Positions 38,501-49,294 of a DNA stretch of 64,000 nucleotides are shown here, one piece after another (position 1 is the stretch's first letter; each line of letters starts with the position of its first letter). The notes below the pieces were generated by a model, which worked only from the letters and a program-made list of their open reading frames with translations, was not told the origin of the DNA and ran no database searches. Location of the stretch: positions 18,003,153-18,067,152 of the forward strand of contig OZ026595.1 in NCBI GenBank assembly GCA_964020085.1. The letters run 5' to 3'. Origin of the DNA: Micromussa lordhowensis (Eukaryota > Cnidaria > Anthozoa > Scleractinia > Lobophylliidae). The translations under genes and the position numbers were made by a program.

Positions 38501-39999
38501 TCCAGTCCCCCCCCCCCCCCAAAAAAAGCAAGCGACATTCTCGCATACCTTATTACAGTCCGCCACTCTTTCCGACCATTACGAAACCATTGCAGCTTGC
38601 ATTATTACCTGGCTAGGGATGCGCAGAAAGCTGCGCAGTACGTTTTTCGGCTCTGAATCTGCGAGCCGTTACAAGCGCTGGTTCTTGTCTACAAAATGAT
38701 TGCCATTGCTGTCTTCTGTCTTTCAGCTTCTGTAATGCCAAGGATTTATACGAATCTTTCGTCATCTTCGACGTCTTGTGTGGTACAGCCTCCATTTGGA
38801 ATATGACTGCTATAAGTATTGACAGGTTAGACAAGTCTTTTCTTGTATTATTAGCCATGAGCTATGCAGCGCGCGTTCTTGATTTGTATAGGTGATTGTA
38901 TGAATACGAGCGTAAGCAAGAGAATGTGATCATAATCTCGTGGTGCAAGTAACTATTAAACTACGAGTCATGTTTGAAAATCACTCAAAGTTGCAGATTA
39001 GGCAAATTAGGCGAAAGAATTTTCAAGTATCACAAGTAGTGTAAATTCTTAGTTGCTCGAGCTTTCATACGATTACTTATTTATTACAATCCGTACAAAT
39101 GACGAACACACGCGCATTAGTTTGCACTTCACCTGACTTCAGTACAAATTGAAAATTAACAATAAATTGGCATACCTTCTCTCAACCAATAACAGTGAAA
39201 TAATTCTCTCAGTCATATAATAAAGCGCAAATTTTCAAAATTTTCTTTAAGTTCTATTTCTGTGTTTATCTTCAGGTTTGCAGCAGTGGTTTACCCCACA
39301 GTTTATAAACACCGCATGAAGAGCACAGAAGTCGCTGGATGGACAATCCTGTGTGTGTGGATTTTCTCAACGTTCGTGGCCTTGCTCCGACTGCAATATC
39401 AAAAATTCAACTATGCCATGTTTGTTGTAACTCTCAGTTTCTTTATACCGTTGTTAATAATCCTTGTATCTTATGGGAGTATTTACCGCGTGGTCAGTTA
39501 CCGCGCAAAATGGACTGGGTCAGTATTGATGGAGATCAAACTGGCGCGAACTCTCTCGATCGTGATTGGTGCGTTCATTCTCTGCTGGGGGCCGTTTTTT
39601 ATCCTCAACATCGTGACGTATTACTGCAGGAAAAGCTGCCGCTTTGACGAGGCCGTGACCGTGATCAAGTGGCTCCAATACGCAAGCGCGTTCATTAACC
39701 CCGTCATATACACCATACGGAATCGTGAGTTTCGTTTCACGTTTCACCGGTTGGTCTTCCGTTGTAAGTACAGAAATGGCAAGTATGTGTTTAATCCGCA
39801 AGTGAAGCGTTCAACCCGATGTGGTTGCTGTCAGCTCGGAGGTCCGTTAGATGCGGATTTTGGCGAGACTCGATCGCGGTACCCAACATATACCGAAGAA
39901 GTTTCGACTTACAATTCGAATCGCCGGCCTCCATCGACGCCTTCCAAAGTACAAACGATACCACTGGGCTTTGACAATTTGTCTGCGTCAAAACCGTAA
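35504..39999 (+). CDS. Class A (rhodopsin-like) GPCR, biogenic-amine-receptor type
   Basis: A seven-helix plasma-membrane receptor of 357 residues. Exons are 35504-35754, 38727-38825 and 39276-39999; the second intron splits the Arg codon of the DR motif. The start is ATG 35504, followed by MKMTNSTNSTNC with N-glycosylation sequons. Conserved positions are N39 (1.50), D67 (2.50, SLAVSD), D99 (3.32), D116-R117 (DRF instead of DRY), W145 (4.50), P175 (5.50), CWGPFF with W221 (6.48) and two Phe, W249 (7.40), Y252 (7.43) and NPVIY with N258 (7.49). D3.32, F6.51/F6.52, W7.40 and Y7.43 together are typical of amine receptors. Cys3.25 is Tyr and the second extracellular loop is about nine residues without Cys. 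C234 and C238 could form an ECL3 bridge. The third intracellular loop is short, and the tail carries RCGCC, a possible palmitoylation site. It is not an opsin: the retinal Lys position in TM7 is Tyr. The ligand is unknown. Confidence 0.88.
37792..38660. repeat. Pair of inverted about 125-bp repeats in receptor intron 1
   Basis: 37792-37916 (TTCAGAGCGGAAAAACGTAC, GCAGCTTTCTGCGCATCC, AATAATGCAGGCTGCAATGG, GCGGACTG) pairs with the reverse complement of 38537-38660. A third partial piece (TTCAGAGCGGAAAAACGTAA) begins near 38456. The right copy ends about 65 bases before the exon at 38727. Confidence 0.72.
38330..38445. repeat. Inverted CCTCGTTCCCAGG-type repeat
   Basis: CCATGGGACAACCTCATTCC and CAGGGCTTTTCC face AAAAGTCCTGGGAACGAGGT and TGACCATGG. 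A short relative, CTCGTTCCCAG with CTGGGAACGAG, sits at about 42860-42890. Intronic to the receptor gene. Confidence 0.55.
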
Positions 40000-40389
40000 G
40001 AAAGTAGTCGCAAATACTGGACAAAAATCTCTTTCCCTGCCCGTCCGTCCTTCAAGAAGTAAGCTCATTTAGTATGTCTCAAGAAAAGAAGAAGAAAAAC
40101 CAGACGACAAATAGAATAGGACTTTGCAATTCAGTGACATGAAAATACGTAGTCGATTAGAGTACCGCGCAAGCGATGCCTGCCTGCTGCACCGCAGTGA
40201 GCTTGGAATCAAGTCGCCCAAAGGGGGCTTAAAATTAGGTTAAAAACCCGCGCAAAGGTAGTAACTCCGGTTTACAAATTTTTTGTAGTGTCGTTCGCCC
40301 ATTAGTTTGACTATACCAAATAACTATGACAAGCCCACTTTCATAGCACGCCTTCCTTCGCGTTCAGTGCACAACAAGTAACAAAACCA

Positions 40390-40565
40390 ATAAGCCATTT
40401 CCGAATTGCCTTTAGCCTCTTTCTCAAAGCGAGTCTTGTTGTCCATCGTTTCATATGAAAATGAGATTTCAATCACATGCAAATTAAACTTATTTTCATA
40501 TGAAAGGTTGTGTGCCAGGCCTCGCTTTGATAAAGAGGCTTAGGTCAACTCGGAAATGGGCTATT
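40390..40565. mobile_element. MITE family C, copy 2 (downstream of the receptor gene)
   Basis: Ends AATAAGCCATTTCCGAATTG and CAACTCGGAAATGGGCTATT, with inner TTTCATATGAAAATGAG and inverse. Matches 16714-16901 in layout and ends. Confidence 0.72.
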
Positions 40566-41800
40566 CATTTAGCTCGGGATTGTCTTTTCCAAACCACGTA
40601 CACTTAGTGCATTCAGAAAAACCCTGTATATACAATTGATTGCGACATTCGTGAAGTCCTCGAAGTTGCTAAGCAACATGATGTGTCCTCATTTCGTCAT
40701 GCTGGCGTGACTGTTTTCTGCAAACTTATGACGAAGACTTGGTTTTGATTGGATAGTAAGAATCGGAAAATCTTCGATCGAGACCGAAATAGCGACGATG
40801 TGATATTCTCTCTTTTTTGATTGGCGTAAAGTATTCACGGTCTTTGGAATACGTTTGAGTATTTGTCTCTTTTGTCCGACAACAAGCAGAGATTGTAAGA
40901 TAAATTTAACGTATTAACGCAAGAGAGACGGCTCTGGGCCAGTCTGACAGGGCTACAGTGGAATATAGTGGTCTCCAAGAGACTTCAGCCTTAAACACTA
41001 GCTAGGTACATTTTACAATGTAAGTAAAATAACTGTTCATCTTTTATCTCTGCTTGGCATATATATAGAAATTAAACAATAGCAACAGAAAATCAAAGAC
41101 CGGAAAGAGGTATTTTTTCCATAGATTACTTCCTCTTAAGATCCGTGAGAGTACGAGCAAACAAGCGACTGTAAACAGTTTGGCCCAGGGAGAAATTGGT
41201 CCTGGCCACACGGAACCTGGTGGAATTACTTCAAGATAGCTTGAGAAATGGCAAGAAATGGCCTCCCAGATGCCAGCTCATTTAATACTGCATTTCAGTA
41301 TTACTTTATCATCCAGGCTGGGTCGGATTGTTCAAAGCCCGACTAAGCTAACCCGGAATATTCGAGAATTTTAATTTGAGTTTTGTAACTTTGCGATGAG
41401 GATTTCTTTTTATATTGTTTGGCCTTCTGTCTTGAGTTTGAACAAAACAAAAGCAGTGAAAAACATTTGTAGAGAAGAAAAAATTATACGTCGGTTAGCT
41501 TTTAATCCTAGGTTAGCGCTAATCGGCTTCTGAACAACTGATCCCAGGAGAAACCAATCTATTATTTACTTGACTCAATCCTCTTTGCCCCTCGTGAAGC
41601 ATAGGGTTACCTTCATAGCTTTCCACCGGACTATGTGTTTTGCAATCTTTTCGGCCTCACCCCATGTTTTCCTGTTGTTAGAAACCATTCTATACTGCTG
41701 CCTTATCAAGTTTGATAAGTGAGTCCCAATTAGCAATCAGAAACTTTGAGCCTCCGTATCGATCTTAATTTTCAGTGTGTTTCTATAATAAGCTCCATTT

Positions 41801-41965
41801 AACAAATTGACGTCAGTTTTTCATGCGTCTGTCCTGTTATTGATCATAAATTTCGTTATCACGTTGTCAAAGTAGCTGTGGATCCACAGACTACTTTGAC
41901 AATGTGATGACGAAATTCATTGTCAATAACAGGACAGATGCATGAAAAACTGACGTCAATTTGTT
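41801..41965. repeat. Near-perfect 165-bp palindrome
   Basis: AACAAATTGACGTCAGTTTT at the left and its inverse at the right, with matching arms throughout and a CTGTGGATCCACAG centre near 41882. There is almost no loop. It directly abuts a second inverted-repeat unit at 41964-42065. Confidence 0.85.
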
Positions 41966-42065
41966 TTTTACGATAACAAATGGTCAAATTTATGTGTCTG
42001 TCCGCATATTGACGATAAGAATTAGCCAATGAGCGCGCGAGAATTTCTGCAGTTATCGTAAAAAA
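41964..42065. mobile_element. 102-bp MITE abutting the palindrome
   Basis: Ends TTTTTTACGATAAC and GTTATCGTAAAAAA. Contains GAATTAGCCAATGAGCGCGC and GAGAATTTCTGCA. The left end overlaps the last bases of the 41801-41965 palindrome. Confidence 0.65.
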
Positions 42066-43294
42066 ATTATTTGGAGAACTTTTACAGTTTGAACTAACCA
42101 ACCCAAAATTTGTATGTTAAGCAGGGGAATTAAGGTACGAAATTCAAACTAAGTCGCTCTCTGTCTTAGAGGGAGTCTACCAGAACGTTTTACACGTTTT
42201 GCGTTGTTAGTTGCTAGCGAACGCTCGAAATTCCGAATTCGCTAGGTGATTGTTAACTAGCGTTGCAATCCGTCAAATGTTTTCGCTCGCGCGCGATTGG
42301 TCTAAATGCGTCACGTGACGGAATATCTATTACGCTCTCGGAAAACTGTTTGCTTCTCGGAACAGGTATTGTCCATGGACAAGTATCTGAGCATACGTTC
42401 GCGCCAAATGGAGGCTATTGTTTATTTCCAAGTGGTAAATAAATACGTTATTTGGTGTTTCACTCAACCGTCGACGTAGAAGATTAGTTCCCTCAGAAAT
42501 TAATTGCCTTCACGATCATTATATTTTGACTTGTTGGTTCGGCAAGTCATCAGACAACTGGTCACAACAAAAGGTAGTTCATATGACTCTCTGTTTATTA
42601 GGATTAATACTAGTTATATCTTGGTGGATTTGACATATAATATTACTAAACTTCCTTTTACATTTCTTTCCCGTAGAATTAGGAAACGTTCCTAGAAAGA
42701 AACGTACACAGAAACTGCTAAAAATTCTTATTTGTAACCTCCAATAACCTTTCAAAAGCAATGATTTTTAAACGCTGTTATGGGCGCAGAAACAAATGCG
42801 TAGACTACAATGCTAACTCTAACACAAACTATTTAAAGGGGCTGTAGTTAAGTCCAACCTCGTTCCCAGAGCCGTTTCCCTGGGAACGAGTTGTAGTTAT
42901 GTCATGCAACTTAAGCCAATTTTAGTACCGACCAACTGGTCATAGAATTACTGAAACAAGGAGTTAACTCAAACCACGACGACTACGGCAACAAAAGCGT
43001 TGCCAAATTAAAGGTGTAATGAACAGAAGAATATCTATGCACGTGCGTTATAAATCTTGGTACATTTCGAAGCCGCCCTCTGGAAACTAGCAACAATTAA
43101 CAATTACCATGACAATTAACAAAAGAACTAATATAGTCAAAAGAGTGACAATTTAAAATTCCTAATTACAGGCTGATTTAATTAGGTATCGTGCACGGCC
43201 AATGTATAAAAAAAACTCGTCAGACTGAGAAAATACTAAAGCACAAAATACACTGATGATAATAAATAATATTAATAACATATTTACTTAAAAA

Positions 43295-43300
43295 TTTATT
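43295..43300 (-). terminator. Probable poly(A) signal of the Glass-like gene
   Basis: AATAAA on the minus strand (TTTATT on plus), about 80 bases downstream of the stop codon at 43382-43380. Its position and canonical hexamer make it a plausible cleavage signal, implying a short 3' UTR. A second AATAAA-like stretch lies nearby in very AT-rich DNA, so the choice is not certain. Confidence 0.45.
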
Positions 43301-43379
43301 TCATTTCAATTCTGGACTCATTTTGAAATGGCCGAGGAGTCTGTTAACAGGCTCCACTCTTAATTAGGAACCTGAATTC

Positions 43380-45257
43380 TCACGGGCTGTCGTGTTTATG
43401 CACGCGCATGTGCCGATTTAAATTCCCCGACTGTGAGAACTTTAGTTGACATATCTTGCATTTATATGGCTTCTCGCCCGTGTGAGTCCGCAGGTGTTTG
43501 GTCAGCGTAGAGCTGTCTGCAAATCCACGGGAACACATCTTGCATCGGTATGGCCGCTCACCGGTGTGAGTGCGCATGTGTGTAGTAACCGAGGAGGACT
43601 GGGCAAATCTACAGAAATAAAGCAAAGTACTTTAATATATCGTAACTATACACGTTTATAAAATACGTGAGATACTACGCGCGCTCTCATTGGTCGATAG
43701 GTGTGCTTAGATGAGAGTATGTAAACACAGTTGTGACGTTTTAGATTCGTGTTTTTTAGAAATATTTTATAAAAGCAATAGAGTACTTTTTCCGTGTTTA
43801 CATAGCTTCATCTAGCTTCTCGTCTTAAAACGACTAAAACCTTTGTGTAATTTTATAGATTTTTAAATTTGTAATTGTATATATTTCTTAGTTCTTAATT
43901 AGTGTCGCTAATTAGAGAGAGAGAGACGCTAGAACGATTAATATTCAAATAAAATTTACTACTACTGCACACCTGGGGGTTGGGAGAATCATGATTCTCG
44001 AAAGTTGTTCAAACCCCCAACTGCGTCTCAGGTTTGCATAGCTGTCTCGAATTCTCCCAACTCCCCTCGTGTTTAGATGAGCCTATGTAAACACGGAAGA
44101 AAGTCCTCTCTTGATTAACTTATAAATGTTCAATCATAATGAGAGCTTTTATATTCTTATATAAAACAACAGAAGAACTAACAGTTAACTGTAACAGACA
44201 ATGTACGCCTTTCGGATCCATTTTATCGTACCTTCGATCGCACACCAAACATTTGAATGGCTTCTCCCCCGAGTGGATTCGCAGATGAGCTGTCAGATTG
44301 GCATCCTGAGAGAATGACTTCATACAGATGTGACACTGGTATGGCTTTTCCCCTGAGTGAGTGCGCATGTGCGTGCGTAAGGTGGAAGGGCGGGCGTACA
44401 CCTTGTCGCAAAGGCGGCACTTGTTTACTTTGGTCCCAGGCGCATTGGAGCTGTCATCTTGGGACAAGACTGTCTCCTCTTGGAATATGGGCCCTGAATA
44501 GAAATCCTGAGGACATTCTGGATCGTCCGGGTTAGGCATTGCACTGGACAGGAAAGCTGCAGCATCAACATTTGTGGTCTAAGGGAAGAGAGAGAAGAAA
44601 CTAGAAAAAAATGCTTAAGACGAAATCCGATAGCAAATCGAGCATTTCAACTTTAAGTGGACAAAAACCTTGTATCAGAGTAATTTTAAGTACATTATAG
44701 TCCTTTTTGGGTTTTTCAAAAGCCAAAGATATAAATATTTGCCTGAATAACCCCAAAAATAATTCCCCATGGGAAGTTGAGGAAATTTCAAAGTTCAGAG
44801 ACATTGTGCAGACACACAGATCATCAGTGTTATCTCACCAGTACTTTCAATTGTTTCATATGAACTTCAATATTTGTTTTTGACATTTGGTGTTTGGTGT
44901 TAGAAATGATTTCTTTTTAGAAGATATTTTAAACTTTCACAGAGACGTTTGCAATACAGTGTAAACAAGGTTTTGTCCACTAGTGATTCGAACTTCTGGT
45001 GTATTCCCTCTTAATAAAAGCTTTTATTGTTTTCCATAGAGTTTTCAGGAAGTGCTCAGCGTTAAATTTTTAATTCGTAATATCGACACCTCGACTTGCA
45101 AAAAGATACAGCTCGTAAAGAAAATAGAGTCAGATTCGGAACTCAAATCACCACCTGAATACTTGTGATATGCGCTGTCACTAAATTCTCAAAATTAACA
45201 TGAACAGGGATGTATGACAATCGATAAGAAGAATTTTCCATTTTGAATTGTAATTAA

Positions 45258-45331
<74 letters not shown>

Positions 45332-45337
45332 AATCAC

Positions 45338-45369
<32 letters not shown>

Positions 45370-45514
45370 TTTTATTAAAAACGCCCTCAAAATATAGAAA
45401 ACTAGACTACAATTAAAATTAAAAGGCCCAAAAAATCATGCATACGCTCACCATTTTTGTAGATCATGGTATAATGGCTCATATACCATGATGGCTAAGC
45501 CAATGAAAACTCTC

Positions 45515-45548
<34 letters not shown>

Positions 45549-48331
45549 CAAGGTATATATCATGTTGAGCATTTTTTGTGCCGCAATTTTAATATCGTTA
45601 TTTCTATTTATTACTGGTTTTAATCTGACGATTGTGCATAAGTTTGGTTTCAATGTTATTTACAAGATATTCATTTTGTTTTTGTAAATAAACTAAGCTT
45701 TGATCCGATCCACGAATTTGGTTCAAATTCAAGACCTATCTGTTAAGAGAACGAGTGTTGTTTTATATAGACTACCATCCAATCCAAAAAATAAGCGCCA
45801 GTTAATTGTTTGTGTTGTCACAACAGTATGACTAAATGAGTGTATATCATGTTTCACCGTGGGCTCAGGCATTCCTCGGAGAGTCGTCTTGAACTGGTAC
45901 TTATTACCCAGTCTGATTGTTGCAAAGGTATCAACTACTTCAATGCTATTGTCTTCTGACTTAGAGATGTTCTGAGACAATCAGTATGAAGTCTTTTCAC
46001 ATGACGTCACGGCAACCATATTGATGTTCCAAAACAATGAAATTGTCCCAAACTAATCCTGTCAAAGTTGAACACTTTTCTTGTGTAAACGCTTTCTTTT
46101 GTTAAAATAGATTTGCATGGTTGCTGGCTACGTGAGTGAAAACACTCTATACTGGAGGAAAAGAACGCTATAAAAGCTTGCAAGTGTTGATAATTACAAA
46201 CCTGTGGTTGCGCAATAGAAGGTTCATTTGTAGAAGGGTTCCACTGCGAGACCTCAGCTGGGTTCCCCATTTTAGCGCTCCTCTCAGCAGCCGCGTGTTT
46301 AAGGGACAAGAGGATCCCCGCTGCGTTGAACCAGGCATCTGCAGGGTCGTCTGACGTCGTCGGTTGCCCTTGAGAGAGGGGACTGGAAAATAGAATGAGA
46401 GACAAAAAATATCAGCTTAATACCCAGGCGTTCCTTTTCAACTAACTCAATTTAGTGCAAACGTTCAGAGACAAGGACCTGGGAGCGAGGTTGAATTTGG
46501 TATAAAATTTTTGTGACGTCATCAACAAGCAACCCGTTACCAGGTCCCGTTACGTGTACTTCGACTAAAGATTAACCTGAGAAAAAGAGTGCACAGTTGC
46601 GCAATGTATAACCTGTTCCAGGCTCTCGGTAGTTGCGGACGAGCGAAAAAAAGAGCAAGCGAGAGAAACAACGAGGGAGGACTAAGGCGAGGAAGGCAGT
46701 TCCCAGGGTCTCTCATCTTACCGCCTGAGGCGCTCCTCGCTCGCCTCAGGCGAGGAAGGGAAGGGAAAGTAGTCCTCCCTCGCTGTTTCTCTCGCTCGCC
46801 CTCTGTTTGTTTTTCGCTCGTCTAACTCTACCGAGAGCCTGGAACAGGCCACGCAATGTACCGACTATGTTTTGAAAGAGCACGTCAGAGTCATTCAGTT
46901 CTCCTTTCAGCATTTGTACTTTCACCGGAGCGAAATTCACTTTACAGAGTATCTGGTAAAAAATGAAAATATCTTTCCCCAAAAACCAATTTTTGAAGCC
47001 ATCGATATGTGACTGAGATCTTGTAAGGTTCGGCTATCCGCCAATCTGTAATGGTCGAAGGGATCAATACTTCGATTTTCATTGCGCAGGATGAGCGGGG
47101 ACTTTTTCATAAAAGCGATTGTAAAGAAAATAGCGCTCGTGTCGGCAGTGGAATGCTACCGCAGAAAGAAGATATCCATTTCAGTTCGCAACACGAAAAG
47201 AACAAAGCAATAAACCAAATCACGATTGGTTTTTCTGAACGTATCAGTTTAAAACGAAGAGTAAAATAAAAGAAAGAAATCGCTAGCTACTATGTTTAGT
47301 TAAACACTGCTAGTTAACTTTTGACTCTGAAATCCGGAGTTTTGTTATTTTCTCACCAGTTTCGCGTCCTTTGTACTTTGTTTCTTTGCTAACCTAATAT
47401 TTTGTCGCGACTGATCTCATTAGAAAAATACCATTCGCAAATTGTGCTTTTTTGATTTGGGTTTTCAACCAACCCAATCCTTGAGAAAAATAACAGAAAC
47501 CAAGCTGCAGCCGATTCTATGAAAGCAACTCTGAGGGGATGCCAGAGAAATTAACTCAAGCAAGCATCTTATTCTTGCTAGTAATATTCAACACACGAGT
47601 AACCAAATGGCAAAAATAATTTTTAAAGCTAAAAGATAGCTGAGTCATTTTTTGTGTTAGGATGTTTTCAATCTTCTTTGCAAGCCTTCCAGAATCGTTC
47701 GAATTTTTTTTCACGTTGTAAAATCTAAGTTAATATCAAAGTAAATCATTGTAGTTTCTCGTTTTTAAAGCATTAATAAGTAGAAATAGTATTTTAGTAA
47801 TAGTAGTTACTAAGTACGAAAAATACCGGAGTTCATGTTTGAAATCTGCGCACAGAAAAAGTCATTAAAGAACTATATATCTATCAGCCCTAAATCTTAA
47901 AAATTAACGACGTCACAAAAGACAAACTCTGTTATTTTTCGGATAAATGTCAAAATGAAATAGAATGGACAATTTTGGAAATAATAGTTGACCATTTTAT
48001 AGTATATACGATAAAAAAGAAATCAGATCATACGTTCAGTTGGTTCGCCGGATTCGGAAAAATAAGATGGCGCAGCTATTTTACTCTGTTTTTCTTGCTA
48101 TCATTGTTTCAGAAACATTCCCTTTTCTTACCTGATATCTGCGTTTTCACTTTGATTCAGTTGGCTCTCTGTTGAGTGTAAGATTTGTCGAGGGCCACAT
48201 TCGCCTTCAGTAACCACTGAGCCTCCCCACAGTGCGGTGCAAGGAACGGGACTGAAAATCGCTCTTGGTAGAGGGCTGTCATTTGAAGCCATCGATATGA
48301 AACTGAGACCTTGTAAGGTTGAACTATCCAT
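43380..48331 (-). CDS. Glass-like transcription factor with five C2H2 zinc fingers
   Basis: A nuclear DNA-binding protein of 318 residues. Exons in transcript order are 48331-48132 (ATG), 46382-46202, 44578-44232 and 43608-43380 (stop 43382-43380); phases join exactly. The N-terminal 180 residues are low-complexity, with an acidic stretch before the fingers. Five consecutive C2H2 fingers occupy about residues 181-313, with 28-residue spacing and (T/S)GE(K/R)P linkers. Signature strings are [59 protein letters not shown] and [14 protein letters not shown]. Order and wording match the finger block of Drosophila Glass, the photoreceptor-differentiation factor, much better than other C2H2 families I know. 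The intron between the last two exons splits finger 3. Only five residues follow the last finger, much less than in the fly protein. Orthology is strong from the fingers; a sensory role is inferred. Confidence 0.9.
43704..44105. repeat. Cluster of related inverted and direct repeats around a GTTTACATA motif
   Basis: A segment with TTAGATGAG followed by ATGTAAACAC occurs at about 43707-43732 and again near 44070-44094, while the reverse orientation (GTGTTTACATAGCTTCATCTA) lies near 43796. Between them, 43970-44060 carries GGGGGTTGGGAGAATCATGATTCTC and partly inverted partners. This looks like nested fragments of a palindromic element in the intron before the last Glass-like exon. Confidence 0.45.
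45256..45371. mobile_element. Palindromic MITE in a Glass-like intron
   Basis: Terminal inverted repeats of more than 30 bp, beginning AACAATTATTCCACTCGCGC and ending in the reverse complement. A second inverted pair (TAGCCAAC / GTTGGCTA) surrounds a GGCGCGTAGCGCC core. It is non-coding and lies between exons 46382-46202 and 44578-44232. Confidence 0.75.
46612..46849. mobile_element. Foldback (MITE-like) element in Glass-like intron 1
   Basis: The element starts CCTGTTCCAGGCTCTCGGTAG and ends with its exact reverse complement; inner arms continue as an imperfect inverted repeat rich in CGAGCG and GAGAGAAAC. The 9-mer CGCAATGTA occurs immediately outside on both sides (46600-46608 and 46852-46860), within three bases of the ends, and is a candidate target-site duplication. 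There is no coding capacity. Its class is unknown; 9-bp duplications occur in Mutator-like elements. Confidence 0.7.
46993..47039 (-). pseudogene. Duplicated fragment of the Glass-like first coding exon inside intron 1
   Basis: 47 bases match 48283-48329, the start of the first coding exon, at 41 of 47 positions and in the same orientation. Read on the minus strand, the copy keeps an open frame giving [15 protein letters not shown], against [15 protein letters not shown] in the gene. It lies about 1.3 kb downstream of its source, between the first and second coding exons. No matching ATG or clear splice pair surrounds it, so it looks like a local duplication relic. Confidence 0.6.
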
Positions 48332-49077
48332 ACCACAACATTCGAGTAACGAAGGGAAAAGGTGCCTTGAATCTCACTCGGGAAAATGAAATTGGAGACT
48401 TTTTGTTGAACGACACACTTTGCCCTCGGGCTAAAAAAGATTGCAAGCAATGAACTTTGAGCTAGCACCTCTTAAATGGGACAGGATGGGATAAGTGAAT
48501 TTGCTGAATTCACATGCAAATATTTAGTCGCGTCGGTACCCTTTAATGTGATTTTGAAAGAATGAGGGAGGGATTTGATTGGTTGACACTTCCTGACTTA
48601 TGTATTCGGTTCGCTATTTTCAGGTTAAGCAATGCGAGAACTTGGTCGAGAAACTGGTTTTGCGGTCACAAAATTCTTGATCCACCTTGCTACTTTATGA
48701 GAAATAATATGTTTTGTTTCACATCATGTTGCATGTTGTCAAAAAAACAAATGACTGCAGTGACCAGGATATTACGCTAAATACAATTGCAGTTTTTTTT
48801 CGGTGTTTTTGATCATCTTGTGACAAGGAAAAAATATTCAGTATTATAACTATCCGCCTGATTGGTCAAGGCTTAACCAATCAAATGACCAGTTACATTT
48901 GGACGAGATCTTCTCGTAAGTTTACCGTATCGTTAATTAGCGTTAATTAAATTAATTATTTGTTTCCGTTGTGTTAAGTAATCCAGTGACCCATTTAAGT
49001 TACAGTGGAACCTCCCTACTGATCTAAAACTCAAATCATTTTTACTTCTTTAGTGTTTTACTATCGGTTACCATAGG

Positions 49078-49217
49078 CGCCGTCCACACTAAACCGGAGG
49101 AATTTGAAAACGGAGCTTTATTTATCCGCTGAGGCCTTCTTTCCACACTACTGTCCGTCACGAAAAAGAAGTTTTTCGAAAGCCCTCCTCAAACCGGAGG
49201 AATTTAAAAACGCCGGC
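49078..49217. mobile_element. Dispersed repeat family B, copy 3, next to the displaced adducin exon
   Basis: CGCCGTCCACACTAAACCGG and AGGAATTTGAAAACGGAG, then a second AAACCGGAGGAATTTAAAAA and CGCCGG. It ends at the exact base where the adducin-exon copy (49219) begins. Confidence 0.55.
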
Positions 49218-49218
49218 T

Positions 49219-49294
49219 TTGTCTTCCGTTTTGAAGATTTCGGGGTTGCGGTAGGTGTAGCCTGTCTTACAACCCTGAATTGAAGAACAAATTC
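49219..49294 (-). pseudogene. Displaced copy of an adducin exon with its splice acceptor
   Basis: 76 bases match 55234-55309 with four mismatches and the same orientation. The match covers the acceptor plus the first part of the adducin exon at 55289-55114 and about 20 intron bases, so the copy came from genomic DNA, not from spliced RNA. On the minus strand the copy reads GCKTGYTYRNPEIFKTEDK and stays open for 19 further codons to a stop at 49160-49158. A pyrimidine-rich tract ending CAATTCAG precedes it. It could be dead, or it could serve as an alternative terminal exon for adducin, whose last standard exon lies 4.4 kb upstream in transcript direction. Confidence 0.7.

Noticed and set aside
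39276..39999. Opsin identity for the receptor, tempting because a Glass-like gene is nearby
   Set aside because: The TM7 position six residues before the NP motif, Lys in opsins, is Tyr (Y252). Other positions fit amine receptors.
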